From Mycolicibacterium sp. BiH015 (lineage in GTDB: Bacteria > Actinomycetota > Actinomycetes > Mycobacteriales > Mycobacteriaceae), in contig NZ_JAQGCZ010000016.1 of assembly GCF_027706845.1 (NCBI RefSeq), positions 1-64,000 of the forward strand: a stretch of DNA of 64,000 nt, in the 5' to 3' direction. Numbering within the stretch: position 1 is the stretch's first letter; each line of letters opens with the position of its first letter. Below, piece by piece: positions 1 through 8,023 of the stretch. The notes under the pieces are model-generated. The model saw only the letters and a program-made list of their open reading frames with translations. It ran no database searches and was not told where the DNA came from. The translations under genes and the position numbers were made by a program.

Positions 1-78
1 ACACTCAACGCCGTCACACCGCACTCGGCGGCCTCCCACCGACCAGCCGACTGACACCAACGTCATGACCCGGTACAG

Positions 79-2697
79 CTAGGCGGCCTTGAGGCGGATG
101 CGCCACCTCACCAGCGCGAGGTAGCCGATGCTGATCGCCACCAGCATGCCCATGTCGAAAAGCCAGGCGCTCGAGGTGTGTTCCCAGTGCCGGTCCTGCG
201 GAGTCAACGGACCCGGTACCAGCCTGATGAGATCGACGGTCGACGCCGACGCGGCGAATCCCCAACGCGCCGGGGTGAACCAGGACATCTGATCGAGGAC
301 GATGCGATCGGTGACCGGGATCATGCCGCCGGAGAACACCAGCTGCGACATGATCGCCACCACCAGCAGCGGCATGATCTGCTCGGCGGACTTGGCCAGC
401 GCCGACAGGGCCAGGCCGACCATCGCGGCCGCCACACACGTCACCGCGATGTCGGCGAACAGTTCGACGCTCCGGTTGCCGATCACGGTGCCGCGCTCGA
501 CCGCGCCTGGGCCCCAACCTTTTCCGAGGATCGCGATCGAGGTGACGATCGCCGCCTGGATGACGGCGAACGCCGTGAACACGACGACCTTCGCCAGCAG
601 GTACGCCGACGTGGACAACCCGACCGCCTGCTCACGCTTGAAGATCGCGCGTTCGCCGATCAGCGCGCGGATGGTGAGCGCCGTACCCATGAATATCGCG
701 CCCACGTTGAGCATGACGAGGATCTGACCCGGTTCGTTGGGCGCCTCACCGCCTTCGAGCGCGGTCTTCGGGACGCCGAACCCGACGTCGCCGGGAACCG
801 ACAGCGACAGCACACCCATGATGAACGGCAGCAACATCAAGAACAGGAAGTAGCCGCGGTCGGACACCACGAGCCGGATCTGGCGCCGCGCGATCGTGGA
901 CAGCTGGCGTCGCAGACTCGTGCGTGTCGGGTTGCCGAGTTCCGACGGCGTGAGCGCCGGTGGTTGGGGTGGCGGCGGCCCGTGCTGGGCGAGGTAGCGC
1001 TGCGCCGCGGCGTCGGGATCGCCCGCCACGGAGCTGAAGATGTCGGCCCAGTTCGTTGTGCCCATCGACGGGCCGATCTGACTCGGCGGCCCGTAGAAGG
1101 CGGTCTTGCCGCCGGGCGCCAGCAGGAGCACCTGATCGCAGACGTCGAGGTAGGTCAGTGAGTGGGTCACAACGAGCACGACGCGGCCGGCGTCGGCCAG
1201 CTGGCGCAGCATCGTCATGACCTGGCGGTCCAGTGCCGGGTCCAGACCCGAGGTGGGCTCGTCGAGGATCAGCAGCGACGGTCCGGTGAGCAGTTCGAGG
1301 GCGACGGATGCGCGTTTGCGCTGTCCGCCCGACAGCTTGTCGACGCGGGTGTCGAGATGCTTGGTCATCTCGAGCTCCTCGAGCACCTCGCTGACGACCT
1401 GCTCGCGGTCGGCCTTGGTGGTGTCGGGCGGCAATCGGAGCTCCGCGGCGTACATCAGCGCCTGGCGGACGGTCAGCTGGCCGTGCACCACGTCGTCCTG
1501 CGGCACCATGCCGATTCGGGAGCGCAGCGAGGCGTATTCGGCGTGCACGTCGTGGCCCTCGAACGACACCTGGCCCGTGGTCGGGCTGGTGTACCCCGCG
1601 ACGAGTCGCGCGAACGTCGACTTGCCTGCACCGGACGGGCCGATCACCGCGGTCAACGTGCCGGGTCGCGCGGAGATCGAGATGTTGTCCAGCAGTGTCT
1701 TGTTGTTCTCGATCGTCCAGGTGACGCCGTGGACCTCGAGGCCGCCGGTCGCGGTCGCCGCCGCGGTCTCGGTGCGGCGGACCAGCGTGCCGTCGCGGAA
1801 CAGCAGGTCGACGTTGCCGATGGTGACCGTGTCACCTTCGTTGAGCTGTGCGCTGTCGACGCGGGCGCCGTTGACGAATGTGCCGTTGATGCTGCGGTTG
1901 TCGCGGATCTCGGCTCCGCCGGGGGTCGGCACGAGAGTCGCGTGGTGACGTGAGGCCAGCACGTCGGGGATGACGATGTCGTTGTCGCTCGACCGGCCGA
2001 TCGTGATCGACCCAGGCGGCGCCTTCGGCGGGCTGCCAGGCCGCAGGATCTTGAGCATGCTGGTGGCGAGGTTGCCGTCGCCGCCGGACCGCGGTGCGGC
2101 GGCGGGGCCCATGACGGTCACCGGATCCATCGCGGGTGCGGAGATGGGGTGCTGGACCGGAGCGGAATGGGATTGCGCCGCCGGACGGGGCTGGCTCGGC
2201 GGCGGGGGCGGCACGTACTGCGGTTGACTGGGCGGGTGGGGGCCCTGCGCCGGCGGACGGTACGCCGGCGGACGACCCGTCGGCGGTGGCTGATGCGGCG
2301 GTTGGTGTGACGGCCAGGTGGTGCTGGGTCGGCCCGGTGAGGCCACCGGCACCGCGGCCGTCGGCGGCGGCGTGCCCGCTGAACCCTGATGCCGGCCGAC
2401 CTCGAAGGTCAGCAGCGGGCCGTCGGGGTTGCCGACGTGGATCTGGCCGCCGTCGGCGATGTCGGCGGCGGGAACGCGTCTGCCGCCCACGAACATGCCG
2501 TTGAGGCTGCCGTTGTCGATGGCGACCCACCGGCCCTGGTCGAATCGCAGCACCAGGTGTGCGCGTGAGATCAGAGGGTGGGCGATCCGCACGTCGGCGC
2601 GCAGGTCCCGGCCGACGACGACGTCGTTGCCCGCGGCGAAGGTGCGGGTGGATCCGTCGTACCGAACGGTCAGCGCGGGGGATGCTGGTCGGCTCAC
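79..2697 (-). CDS. FHA-domain ABC exporter (ATPase-permease fusion, Rv1747-like)
   Basis: A half ABC exporter of the mycobacterial Rv1747 type, acting in the inner membrane; the substrate is unknown here, though the family has been linked to cell-envelope lipids. Two FHA phosphothreonine-binding domains are visible, at about residues 1-105 (GRDLRAD, SRAHLVL, SLNGMFV) and 215-300 (GRSSDND, SRHHATL, SINGTFVNG). A long Pro-rich linker joins them (about 110-200). The ATPase follows: Walker A GPSGAGKS at 353-360, signature LSGGQRKR near 460, Walker B LLILDEPTSGLD near 480. From about 610 to the end there are roughly six hydrophobic segments of an ABC2-type permease. Family knowledge: the M. tuberculosis protein is phosphorylated in its linker by a Ser/Thr kinase, and its FHA domains bind those sites. 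The ATG begins directly before the first FHA strand. No partner gene lies beside it in this window. Confidence 0.93.
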   Translation of the reverse strand: MSRPASPALTVRYDGSTRTFAAGNDVVVGRDLRADVRIAHPLISRAHLVLRFDQGRWVAIDNGSLNGMFVGGRRVPAADIADGGQIHVGNPDGPLLTFEVGRHQGSAGTPPPTAAVPVASPGRPSTTWPSHQPPHQPPPTGRPPAYRPPAQGPHPPSQPQYVPPPPPSQPRPAAQSHSAPVQHPISAPAMDPVTVMGPAAAPRSGGDGNLATSMLKILRPGSPPKAPPGSITIGRSSDNDIVIPDVLASRHHATLVPTPGGAEIRDNRSINGTFVNGARVDSAQLNEGDTVTIGNVDLLFRDGTLVRRTETAAATATGGLEVHGVTWTIENNKTLLDNISISARPGTLTAVIGPSGAGKSTFARLVAGYTSPTTGQVSFEGHDVHAEYASLRSRIGMVPQDDVVHGQLTVRQALMYAAELRLPPDTTKADREQVVSEVLEELEMTKHLDTRVDKLSGGQRKRASVALELLTGPSLLILDEPTSGLDPALDRQVMTMLRQLADAGRVVLVVTHSLTYLDVCDQVLLLAPGGKTAFYGPPSQIGPSMGTTNWADIFSSVAGDPDAAAQRYLAQHGPPPPQPPALTPSELGNPTRTSLRRQLSTIARRQIRLVVSDRGYFLFLMLLPFIMGVLSLSVPGDVGFGVPKTALEGGEAPNEPGQILVMLNVGAIFMGTALTIRALIGERAIFKREQAVGLSTSAYLLAKVVVFTAFAVIQAAIVTSIAILGKGWGPGAVERGTVIGNRSVELFADIAVTCVAAAMVGLALSALAKSAEQIMPLLVVAIMSQLVFSGGMIPVTDRIVLDQMSWFTPARWGFAASASTVDLIRLVPGPLTPQDRHWEHTSSAWLFDMGMLVAISIGYLALVRWRIRLKAA

Positions 2698-2751
2698 AGA
2701 GCCGCTCCGGCGGCGACAATAGACATCGCGGACAACTGTATCGGTATCGGC

Positions 2752-3147
2752 CTATGCGGGGATGTGCCACCTGGCGGTGTCGGTGATCTGTTGCAGCGCT
2801 GTTATCTGGCCGTTCTTCACCGTGATGACGTGTGCGAACGCCGCGTCGACGCGCTCGTCCGTCTCGCGTGCCGATCCTCGATAGGTGCCGAGAACGACAA
2901 CCTGGTCCCGATGCTCGGTCGTCAGGTAGTCGCGAGGCACTACTTCGATGTCGTATGCCGCGTCGATGCGCCCCCACACCTCGGTGATCATCGCGACACG
3001 CCCATGATGTTCACCACCTACGCCGCGAGGCATGCCTGCGCTGACCACTCCTTCGAAATCCGCTGAGAGCAAACCGAATAACGCGTTTGCGTCACCGTCG
3101 GACAGTGCGCGATAAAGGCGTCCTGCGACGTCGTGAGCCGTTGCCAT
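2752..3147 (-). CDS. SnoaL-like (NTF2-fold) small protein
   Basis: A 131-residue cytoplasmic protein with the SnoaL/NTF2-like pattern: an N-terminal helix (RLYRALSDGDANALFGLL), then alternating strands with a HVITVKNGQI turn near residue 105. The family covers polyketide cyclases, limonene-epoxide-hydrolase-like enzymes and ligand-binding proteins; nothing in the sequence identifies the substrate. It diverges from the TetR gene at 3196. The 48-bp gap holds a 16-bp near-palindrome, so it is probably the regulated target of that TetR protein (inference). A GAGAGGAG ribosome site lies a few bases upstream of the ATG. Confidence 0.75.
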   Translation of the reverse strand: MATAHDVAGRLYRALSDGDANALFGLLSADFEGVVSAGMPRGVGGEHHGRVAMITEVWGRIDAAYDIEVVPRDYLTTEHRDQVVVLGTYRGSARETDERVDAAFAHVITVKNGQITALQQITDTARWHIPA

Positions 3148-3164
3148 GCCGTCTCCTCTCTTTT

Positions 3165-3180
3165 TAGAGATTAACCTCTA
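3165..3180. promoter_or_regulatory. Probable TetR operator
   Basis: TAGAGATTAACCTCTA forms a 16-bp inverted repeat with seven of eight pairs matching. It lies in the 48-bp gap between the divergent SnoaL-like (start 3147) and TetR (start 3196) genes. Its size and place fit a TetR dimer site controlling both genes. Seen directly; the function is inferred. Confidence 0.55.
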
Positions 3181-3195
3181 TTTTAAGGTGGAGCA

Positions 3196-3759
3196 ATGCC
3201 GCGGCCCGCCAGATACACCGCTGACGTCCTGCTCGACGCAGCCGCGGCATTGCTCGCCGCCGAAGGGCCTGCGGCCGTGACGATGTCGGCAGTGGCCCGT
3301 AGCACCGGCGCGCCCAGCGGCTCGGTCTACCACCGTTTCCCGACGAGAGCGGCGCTGTGCGGCGAGCTGTGGGTGCGCACCGAGGAGCGCTTCCAGGAAG
3401 GACTGCTCGAGGCGCTTTCCGGCGATGACGACCCCCAGCAGCGCTGCGTGGCCGGCGCGCTGCGAATCGTGCAATGGTGCCGAGACCATCCCGTCGAGGC
3501 GCAGGTGTTGCTCGCCGGGCCCAACGACCTCGGCATCGGTGAGTGGCCCGAAACGGTGGCTGGGCGGCGGAAACGCTTGCAGCGCAAGCTGCGAAAGGTA
3601 CTCGCCGAGATTCCCGACGAGGGCGGCCGCGTCACCGCCGCGATCATGGACGTACCGGCGGCGGTGGTGCGGCGCCACTTGCGCGCGCGTCAGGCGATTC
3701 CGCCGAGCGCGGACGAGATCGTCGCGACCTGCGCCCGCGCGCTCATACCCCCGAATTGA
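3196..3759 (+). CDS. TetR/AcrR-family transcriptional regulator
   Basis: A 187-residue dimeric DNA-binding repressor. The N-terminal helix-turn-helix is clear: LLDAAAALLAAEGPAAVTMS followed by VARSTGAPSGSVYHRFPTRAAL, about residues 9-55. The C-terminal ligand domain resembles no family I can name. A GGTGGAG ribosome site stands 3 bases before the ATG. It diverges from the SnoaL-like gene over a palindromic operator candidate and is probably autoregulated. Its 3' end overlaps the convergent flavin reductase gene by 17 bases. Confidence 0.88.
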   Translation: MPRPARYTADVLLDAAAALLAAEGPAAVTMSAVARSTGAPSGSVYHRFPTRAALCGELWVRTEERFQEGLLEALSGDDDPQQRCVAGALRIVQWCRDHPVEAQVLLAGPNDLGIGEWPETVAGRRKRLQRKLRKVLAEIPDEGGRVTAAIMDVPAAVVRRHLRARQAIPPSADEIVATCARALIPPN

Positions 3760-4948
3760 CCGGGGACGGCGAGCCCGTCACGACACAGTGGGTGTGGCTG
3801 TAGATCGTCGCCATGCACTGGTTGCAGTGATTGCAGATCGAGCGCGCCGCGCCGTCGGCCCGAATGCGGCTGATCAGGTCCGGCTCGGCCAGCAGCGCGC
3901 GCCCCATCGCGACGAAGTCGAAGCCCTCGGCCATCGCAAGATCCATCGTCTCGCGGTTGGTGATACCGCCGAGCAGGATCAGCGGCATCTTCAATTCGGC
4001 GCGAAACAGCTTGGCGTCACGCAGAAGATACGCCTCACGGTACGGGTACTCGTGCAGAAACTTCGTCCCCGTCATCCGAATGCCCCACCGCAGCGGTGGC
4101 TTGAACGCGCCGGCGAACTGCTTGATCGGGGCGTCACCGCGGAACAGATACATCGGGTTGACCAGTGAGCTGCCGGCGGTGAGCTCGATGGCGTCGAGAC
4201 CGCCGTCGGACTCCAGCCACTTCGCCGTCTGCAGGGACTCCTCGGTCGAGATGCCGCCGCGCACTCCGTCGGACATGTTCAACTTGGCCGTCACCGCGAT
4301 CGGCGTGCCCGCCTTCTCGACCGCCCGCCGCACCGCGAGCACCATGCCGCGCGCCACCTTGGCCCGGTTCTCCAGCGATCCGCCGAACTCGTCGGTGCGA
4401 CGGTTGATCAGCGGGGACAGGAACGAACTCGCGAAGTAGTTGTGCCCGAGGTGAACCTCGACCGCGTCGAATCCGGCCTCGATGGCCATCCTCGCCGCGT
4501 TGGCATGGGCTTCGATGATGTCGTCGATGTCGTCGCGGGTGGCGTGCTTGGCGAACCGCATCGACAGCGGGTTGAAGAAGCGCACCGGTGCGTAGGCCCT
4601 GGCCTTGTTGGACTTGGCGTTGGCGACCGGCCCTGCGTGGCCGATCTGCGCGGAGATCGCAGCACCCTCGGAGTGGATCGCGTCGGTCAGCCGGCGCAGC
4701 CCCGGCATCGCCTCCCGACGCCAATAGATCTGCTTGCCCTCGGTGCGGCCTCCCGGTGACACGGCGAGGTAGGCGACGGTGGTCATGCCGACGCCGCCGG
4801 CCGCCGGCAGCCGGTGATAGGTGATCAGATCGTCGGTGACCAGCGCGTCCGGTGTGGACGCTTCAAACGTGGCGGCTTTGATGATGCGGTTGCGCAGCGT
4901 CACCGGGCCGAGCTTGGCGGCAGTGAACACGTCACGGGGGGCTGTCAT
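3743..4948 (-). CDS. Old-yellow-enzyme-type NADH:flavin oxidoreductase with C-terminal Cys cluster
   Basis: A 401-residue FMN-dependent TIM-barrel oxidoreductase of the old yellow enzyme / 2,4-dienoyl-CoA reductase N-domain family. It begins with the usual TAAKLGPVTLRNRIIKAATF and has AQIGHAG, EVHLGHNYFASSFLSP, RTDEFGGSLENR and FVAMGRALLAEPDL. The C-terminus carries CNHCNQC followed nine residues later by another Cys, which resembles the 4Fe-4S ligands of dienoyl-CoA reductase, but the downstream FAD/NAD domain of that enzyme is absent. A second copy of this architecture lies at 30401-31576. The open frame extends far upstream over folD, but the true N-terminus is the ATG at 4948, 18 bases from the divergent folD start. 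The substrate is unknown, probably an enone or enoyl thioester. Confidence 0.88.
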   Translation of the reverse strand: MTAPRDVFTAAKLGPVTLRNRIIKAATFEASTPDALVTDDLITYHRLPAAGGVGMTTVAYLAVSPGGRTEGKQIYWRREAMPGLRRLTDAIHSEGAAISAQIGHAGPVANAKSNKARAYAPVRFFNPLSMRFAKHATRDDIDDIIEAHANAARMAIEAGFDAVEVHLGHNYFASSFLSPLINRRTDEFGGSLENRAKVARGMVLAVRRAVEKAGTPIAVTAKLNMSDGVRGGISTEESLQTAKWLESDGGLDAIELTAGSSLVNPMYLFRGDAPIKQFAGAFKPPLRWGIRMTGTKFLHEYPYREAYLLRDAKLFRAELKMPLILLGGITNRETMDLAMAEGFDFVAMGRALLAEPDLISRIRADGAARSICNHCNQCMATIYSHTHCVVTGSPSPVNSGV

Positions 4949-4966
4949 GTCAGGGAGCCTGTCACA

Positions 4967-5827
4967 ATGATCGCCGTGGGTGCGATCACTTTGGACGGCA
5001 AGGCCACGCGCGACGAGATATTCGTCGACCTGAAGGAGCGTGTCGAAGAATTGACCGCGGCGGGGCGGACGCCCGGGCTCGGCACCGTGCTGGTGGGAGA
5101 CGATCCCGGCTCGCAGGCCTATGTGCGGGGCAAGCACGCCGACTGCGCCAAGGTCGGCATCACCTCGATCCGCCGCGATCTGCCCGCCGATATCAGCCAG
5201 GCCACCCTCGAAGAGACCATCGACGAGCTCAACGCCAACCCCGACTGCACCGGCTACATCGTGCAGCTGCCTCTTCCGAAGCATCTCAACGAGAACGCCG
5301 CGTTGGAGCGCATCGACCCGTCGAAGGACGCCGACGGACTGCACCCGACCAACCTGGGCAGGCTGGTGCTCAACGAACCCGCGCCGCTGCCCTGCACGCC
5401 GCGCGGCATCGTGCACCTGCTGCGCCGCTTCGAAGTGGAAGTCGCCGGTGCCCATGTGGTGGTGATCGGGCGCGGTGTCACCGTTGGCCGGCCCCTCGGC
5501 CTGCTGCTGACCCGGCGCTCGGAGAATGCGACCGTCACGTTGTGCCATACCGCGACCCGGCACCTGCCCGAGATCGCCAGGGAAGCCGACATCATCGTCG
5601 CCGCCGCGGGCGTGCCCCACATGGTGACCGCCGAGATGGTGCGGCCCGGCGCGGCCGTCGTCGACGTCGGGGTGAGCCGCGACGCTGCCGGCAAGCTCGT
5701 CGGAGACGTCCACCCCGGCGTGTGGGACGTGGCGGGTCACGTGTCGCCCAACCCCGGTGGCGTCGGCCCGTTGACGCGGGCGTTCCTGCTGACCAACGTC
5801 GTGGAACGGGCCGAAGCGGGCCGATGA
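4967..5827 (+). CDS. folD: Methylenetetrahydrofolate dehydrogenase / cyclohydrolase FolD
   Basis: A bifunctional cytosolic enzyme of one-carbon metabolism. It oxidises 5,10-methylene-THF with NADP and hydrolyses methenyl-THF to 10-formyl-THF. Family motifs are intact: catalytic YVRGKHADC (Tyr-x3-Lys), QLPLPKHL, DGLHPTNLG, PCTPRGI, nucleotide loop GRGVTVGRPLG and the final HVSPNPGGVGPLT. The ATG at 4967 has a GGGAG ribosome site 9 bases upstream. The GTG at 4976 would give the VGAI start more usual for mycobacterial FolD, so either is possible (286 or 283 residues). Its stop overlaps the ATG of the next gene (ATGA), indicating translational coupling. Confidence 0.96.
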   Translation: MIAVGAITLDGKATRDEIFVDLKERVEELTAAGRTPGLGTVLVGDDPGSQAYVRGKHADCAKVGITSIRRDLPADISQATLEETIDELNANPDCTGYIVQLPLPKHLNENAALERIDPSKDADGLHPTNLGRLVLNEPAPLPCTPRGIVHLLRRFEVEVAGAHVVVIGRGVTVGRPLGLLLTRRSENATVTLCHTATRHLPEIAREADIIVAAAGVPHMVTAEMVRPGAAVVDVGVSRDAAGKLVGDVHPGVWDVAGHVSPNPGGVGPLTRAFLLTNVVERAEAGR

Positions 5828-6108
5828 GATTGGCCCGCAAGGTGTTCGCGGGCCAGTGGCCCATCCTGGTGGTGGCGCTGTTTCTGGTGGCGGCGTTCGC
5901 ACTGGTGGCTGCGGGCTACTGGCGACGCGGCGCGCTCGTGATGGCCATCGGGGTCGCGGTGGCCGCAGCGCTGCGGCTCACGCTGTCCGAGGACCGCGTG
6001 GGTCTGCTTGCGGTGCGCACGCGCACGGTCGATGTCGTCACCACCGCGTCGGTCAGCGCTGCGATGCTCTACATCGCGTGGACGATCGATCCGCTCGGCA
6101 CCAGCTGA
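5824..6108 (+). CDS. DUF3017 small membrane protein
   Basis: A 94-residue protein with three hydrophobic segments, at about residues 13-33, 37-55 and 68-88. It resembles the DUF3017 family found beside folD in actinobacteria (M. tuberculosis Rv3355c by position). The function is unknown. Its ATG overlaps the folD TGA, so the two are almost certainly one operon. The N-terminus is basic (RLARKVF), which suggests a cytoplasmic N-terminus. Confidence 0.8.
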   Translation: MRLARKVFAGQWPILVVALFLVAAFALVAAGYWRRGALVMAIGVAVAAALRLTLSEDRVGLLAVRTRTVDVVTTASVSAAMLYIAWTIDPLGTS

Positions 6109-6155
6109 GTCGCCGTCTCGCGAAACCGCCAGCATGGGTCGGCCGCCGACGCAGC

Positions 6156-6887
6156 TCAGGCCAGGGTCGCGCGGATGCACACCGTGACGTAGGGCAGTGC
6201 CAACCCGCTGCTGTTGGCCAGCGCCGGATGGGTGGCGAGCAGTTCGCGCACCCGGTCCAACGTGCGGGTGCGCACCTTTTCGGGCGAGGTGATGCAGTAG
6301 CTGCGCGAGGCCACCAGATCGATGAGCGCCTGCGGTGTCAGGTAGCTCGTCCATTCGACGAGATGCCGCCCTGAATCCACGAAGGGTGGAGCGAACTCGA
6401 CCATCTGGCTGAACGGGTCCACCTCGTGGCCGATCACCTTGCCCAGATCCTTGACCCAGCCGAGCCGTTCGTCGCGGTTGTTCCACACCAATCCCAGGCG
6501 TCCGCCGGGGCGCAGCACGCGCGCGATCTCCTTGACCGCACGCTCCTCGTCGAACCAATGCCAGGCCTGGGCCACGAGGACGGCGTCGACGCTGTCGTCG
6601 GGCAGCGGGATCTCCTCGGCGGTGCCCAGCAGCGCCGGGGTCTCGGGCAACGACGAGGTCAGCAGCTCAAGCATCTCCGGGATCGGGTCGACGGCAAAGA
6701 CATTGAGTCCGCGCTCGACGAGGCGGGTGGTCAGCTTGCCGGTCCCGGCGCCGAGATCGAGCACGTCGCGGACCCCGTCGGGAAGCAGCCAGTCGATGGC
6801 CTCCGGCGGGTACGACGGCCGGCCCCGCTCGTACGCGGCCGCCTCTGCTCCGAACGACAGCGGGCGGGGGTCACGTGAGCGACTCAC
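6156..6887 (-). CDS. SAM-dependent methyltransferase (class I), coupled to metX
   Basis: A 243-residue class I methyltransferase. SAM-binding motif I VLDLGAGTGKLT lies near residue 45, motif II VFAVDPIPEM near 70, a VDAVLVAQAWHWFD motif near 110 and the post-motif LRPGGRLGLVWNN near 135. The WHWFD segment and the opening FGAEAAAYERGRPSYPPEAI are typical of the UbiE/Coq5-like Methyltransf_11 group; the substrate is unknown. The GTG at 6887 overlaps the metX TGA (GTGA), which fixes the start and places the gene last in the metY-metX operon, under the SAM riboswitch. By position it matches M. tuberculosis Rv3342. Confidence 0.9.
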   Translation of the reverse strand: MSRSRDPRPLSFGAEAAAYERGRPSYPPEAIDWLLPDGVRDVLDLGAGTGKLTTRLVERGLNVFAVDPIPEMLELLTSSLPETPALLGTAEEIPLPDDSVDAVLVAQAWHWFDEERAVKEIARVLRPGGRLGLVWNNRDERLGWVKDLGKVIGHEVDPFSQMVEFAPPFVDSGRHLVEWTSYLTPQALIDLVASRSYCITSPEKVRTRTLDRVRELLATHPALANSSGLALPYVTVCIRATLA

Positions 6888-8011
6888 CGTGACGCCAGCT
6901 CCAGCGTCCGCCGGATCAGTGCGTAGACGGCGTCGGTCTCCACCAGGAACCCGTCGTGCCCGTACACCGACTCGACCACGTCGAGGCCGTCGCAACCGGG
7001 GAGCAGCTCGGCGATCTCGGCCTGTAAACGCAACGGGTACAACCGATCCGAGGTGATGCCCCCGACAACAGTCGGAACGGGGCAGCCGCGCAGTGCGGCT
7101 TCGATCCCGCCGCGGCCCCGTCCCACGTCATGGCTCGACAACGCATCGGTGAGTGTGACGTAGGTGCCTGCGTCGAAGCGCGCCAACAGCTTTCGGCCCT
7201 GGTACTCCAGATAGCTCTGCACGCAGTAGCGGCCGCCGCGGCCCGGGTCTTCCCCCGGCTGGGCGTCGTTGCCGAAACGCTCGTCGAGCTCGGCCTCCCC
7301 GCGGTAGGTCAGATGCGCGAAACGGCGGGCAATCTCGAGGCCGGCGTCGGGGGACCGGCCGGTGTCGTGGTAGTCGCCACCGTTCCAGTTCGGGTCGGAC
7401 TTGATGGCCGCCACCTGGGTGCTCTGCGTACCGATCTGGTCGGCCGTCGCACGGGCCCCGACCGCCAGCACCAGCGCGGCGCGGACGCTCGCGGGATAGG
7501 TGATGGCCCATTCCAGAGCTCGCGCACCGCCCATCGATCCGCCGATCACCGCGGCGACCTCGGTGATGCCCAGGCGCTCGAGCGCGGCCACGTCGGCAGC
7601 CACCTGGTCGCGCACCGAGATCACCGGGAAACGTGAGCCCCAGGCTTTTCCGTCGGGTGCGACAGAGCTCGGGCCGACCGAACCACGGCAGCCGCCGAGG
7701 ACGTTGGTCGAGATCGCACACCACCTGTCGGTGTCGATCGGCGCCCCGGGGCCTGCGACACCGTCCCACCAGCCCGGCGTCGGATGGTCGGCGCCGGCGG
7801 GGCCGGTGATGTGTGAATCGCCGGTCAGTGCGTGCAGGACGACGACGACGTTGTCTCTGCTGGGGGAGAGCTCGCCCCATCGCTGCACCGCGATGAACGC
7901 GTCTTCGATGACCTCGCCGTTCTCCAGCGTCAGGGTGCCGATTTCGACGATGCCGATTTCACCTTCCGGCGGCAAGGTCACGAGATCTGTTGTCAGATCC
8001 ACAATTGTCAC
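6884..8011 (-). CDS. metX: Homoserine O-acetyltransferase MetX
   Basis: A 375-residue alpha/beta-hydrolase-fold enzyme that transfers acetyl from acetyl-CoA to L-homoserine, the first committed step of methionine synthesis. The nucleophile elbow is GGSMGG (near residue 160); CRGSVGPSS and RYCVQSYLEYQG are family signatures, and the catalytic Asp and His lie in the C-terminal part (SDRLYP, VYGHDGFL). It starts with GTG, 12 bases after the metY stop. It is the middle gene of metY-metX-methyltransferase, so its product feeds MetY directly. Expression should follow the SAM-IV riboswitch upstream of metY. Confidence 0.96.
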   Translation of the reverse strand: MTIVDLTTDLVTLPPEGEIGIVEIGTLTLENGEVIEDAFIAVQRWGELSPSRDNVVVVLHALTGDSHITGPAGADHPTPGWWDGVAGPGAPIDTDRWCAISTNVLGGCRGSVGPSSVAPDGKAWGSRFPVISVRDQVAADVAALERLGITEVAAVIGGSMGGARALEWAITYPASVRAALVLAVGARATADQIGTQSTQVAAIKSDPNWNGGDYHDTGRSPDAGLEIARRFAHLTYRGEAELDERFGNDAQPGEDPGRGGRYCVQSYLEYQGRKLLARFDAGTYVTLTDALSSHDVGRGRGGIEAALRGCPVPTVVGGITSDRLYPLRLQAEIAELLPGCDGLDVVESVYGHDGFLVETDAVYALIRRTLELASR

Positions 8012-8023
8012 GTCACCGAATCC

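Noticed and set aside
1..78. A gene or RNA before the ABC exporter at the window edge
   Set aside because: No start, stop or RNA structure could be supported in 78 bases.
14..517. Open frames antisense to the FHA-ABC exporter gene (also 178-1161, 1162-1953 and others)
   Set aside because: Compositional shadows of a high-GC gene; low-complexity Arg/Gly-rich products with no domain.
4960..4990. TGTCACA box before folD as an ECF41 promoter
   Set aside because: No CGTC at the 16-base spacing; the bases 16 on read CGAT.
4949..5902. N-terminal 318-residue extension of the flavin reductase open frame
   Set aside because: It reads antisense through folD, has no recognisable domain, and the family N-terminus begins at 4948.
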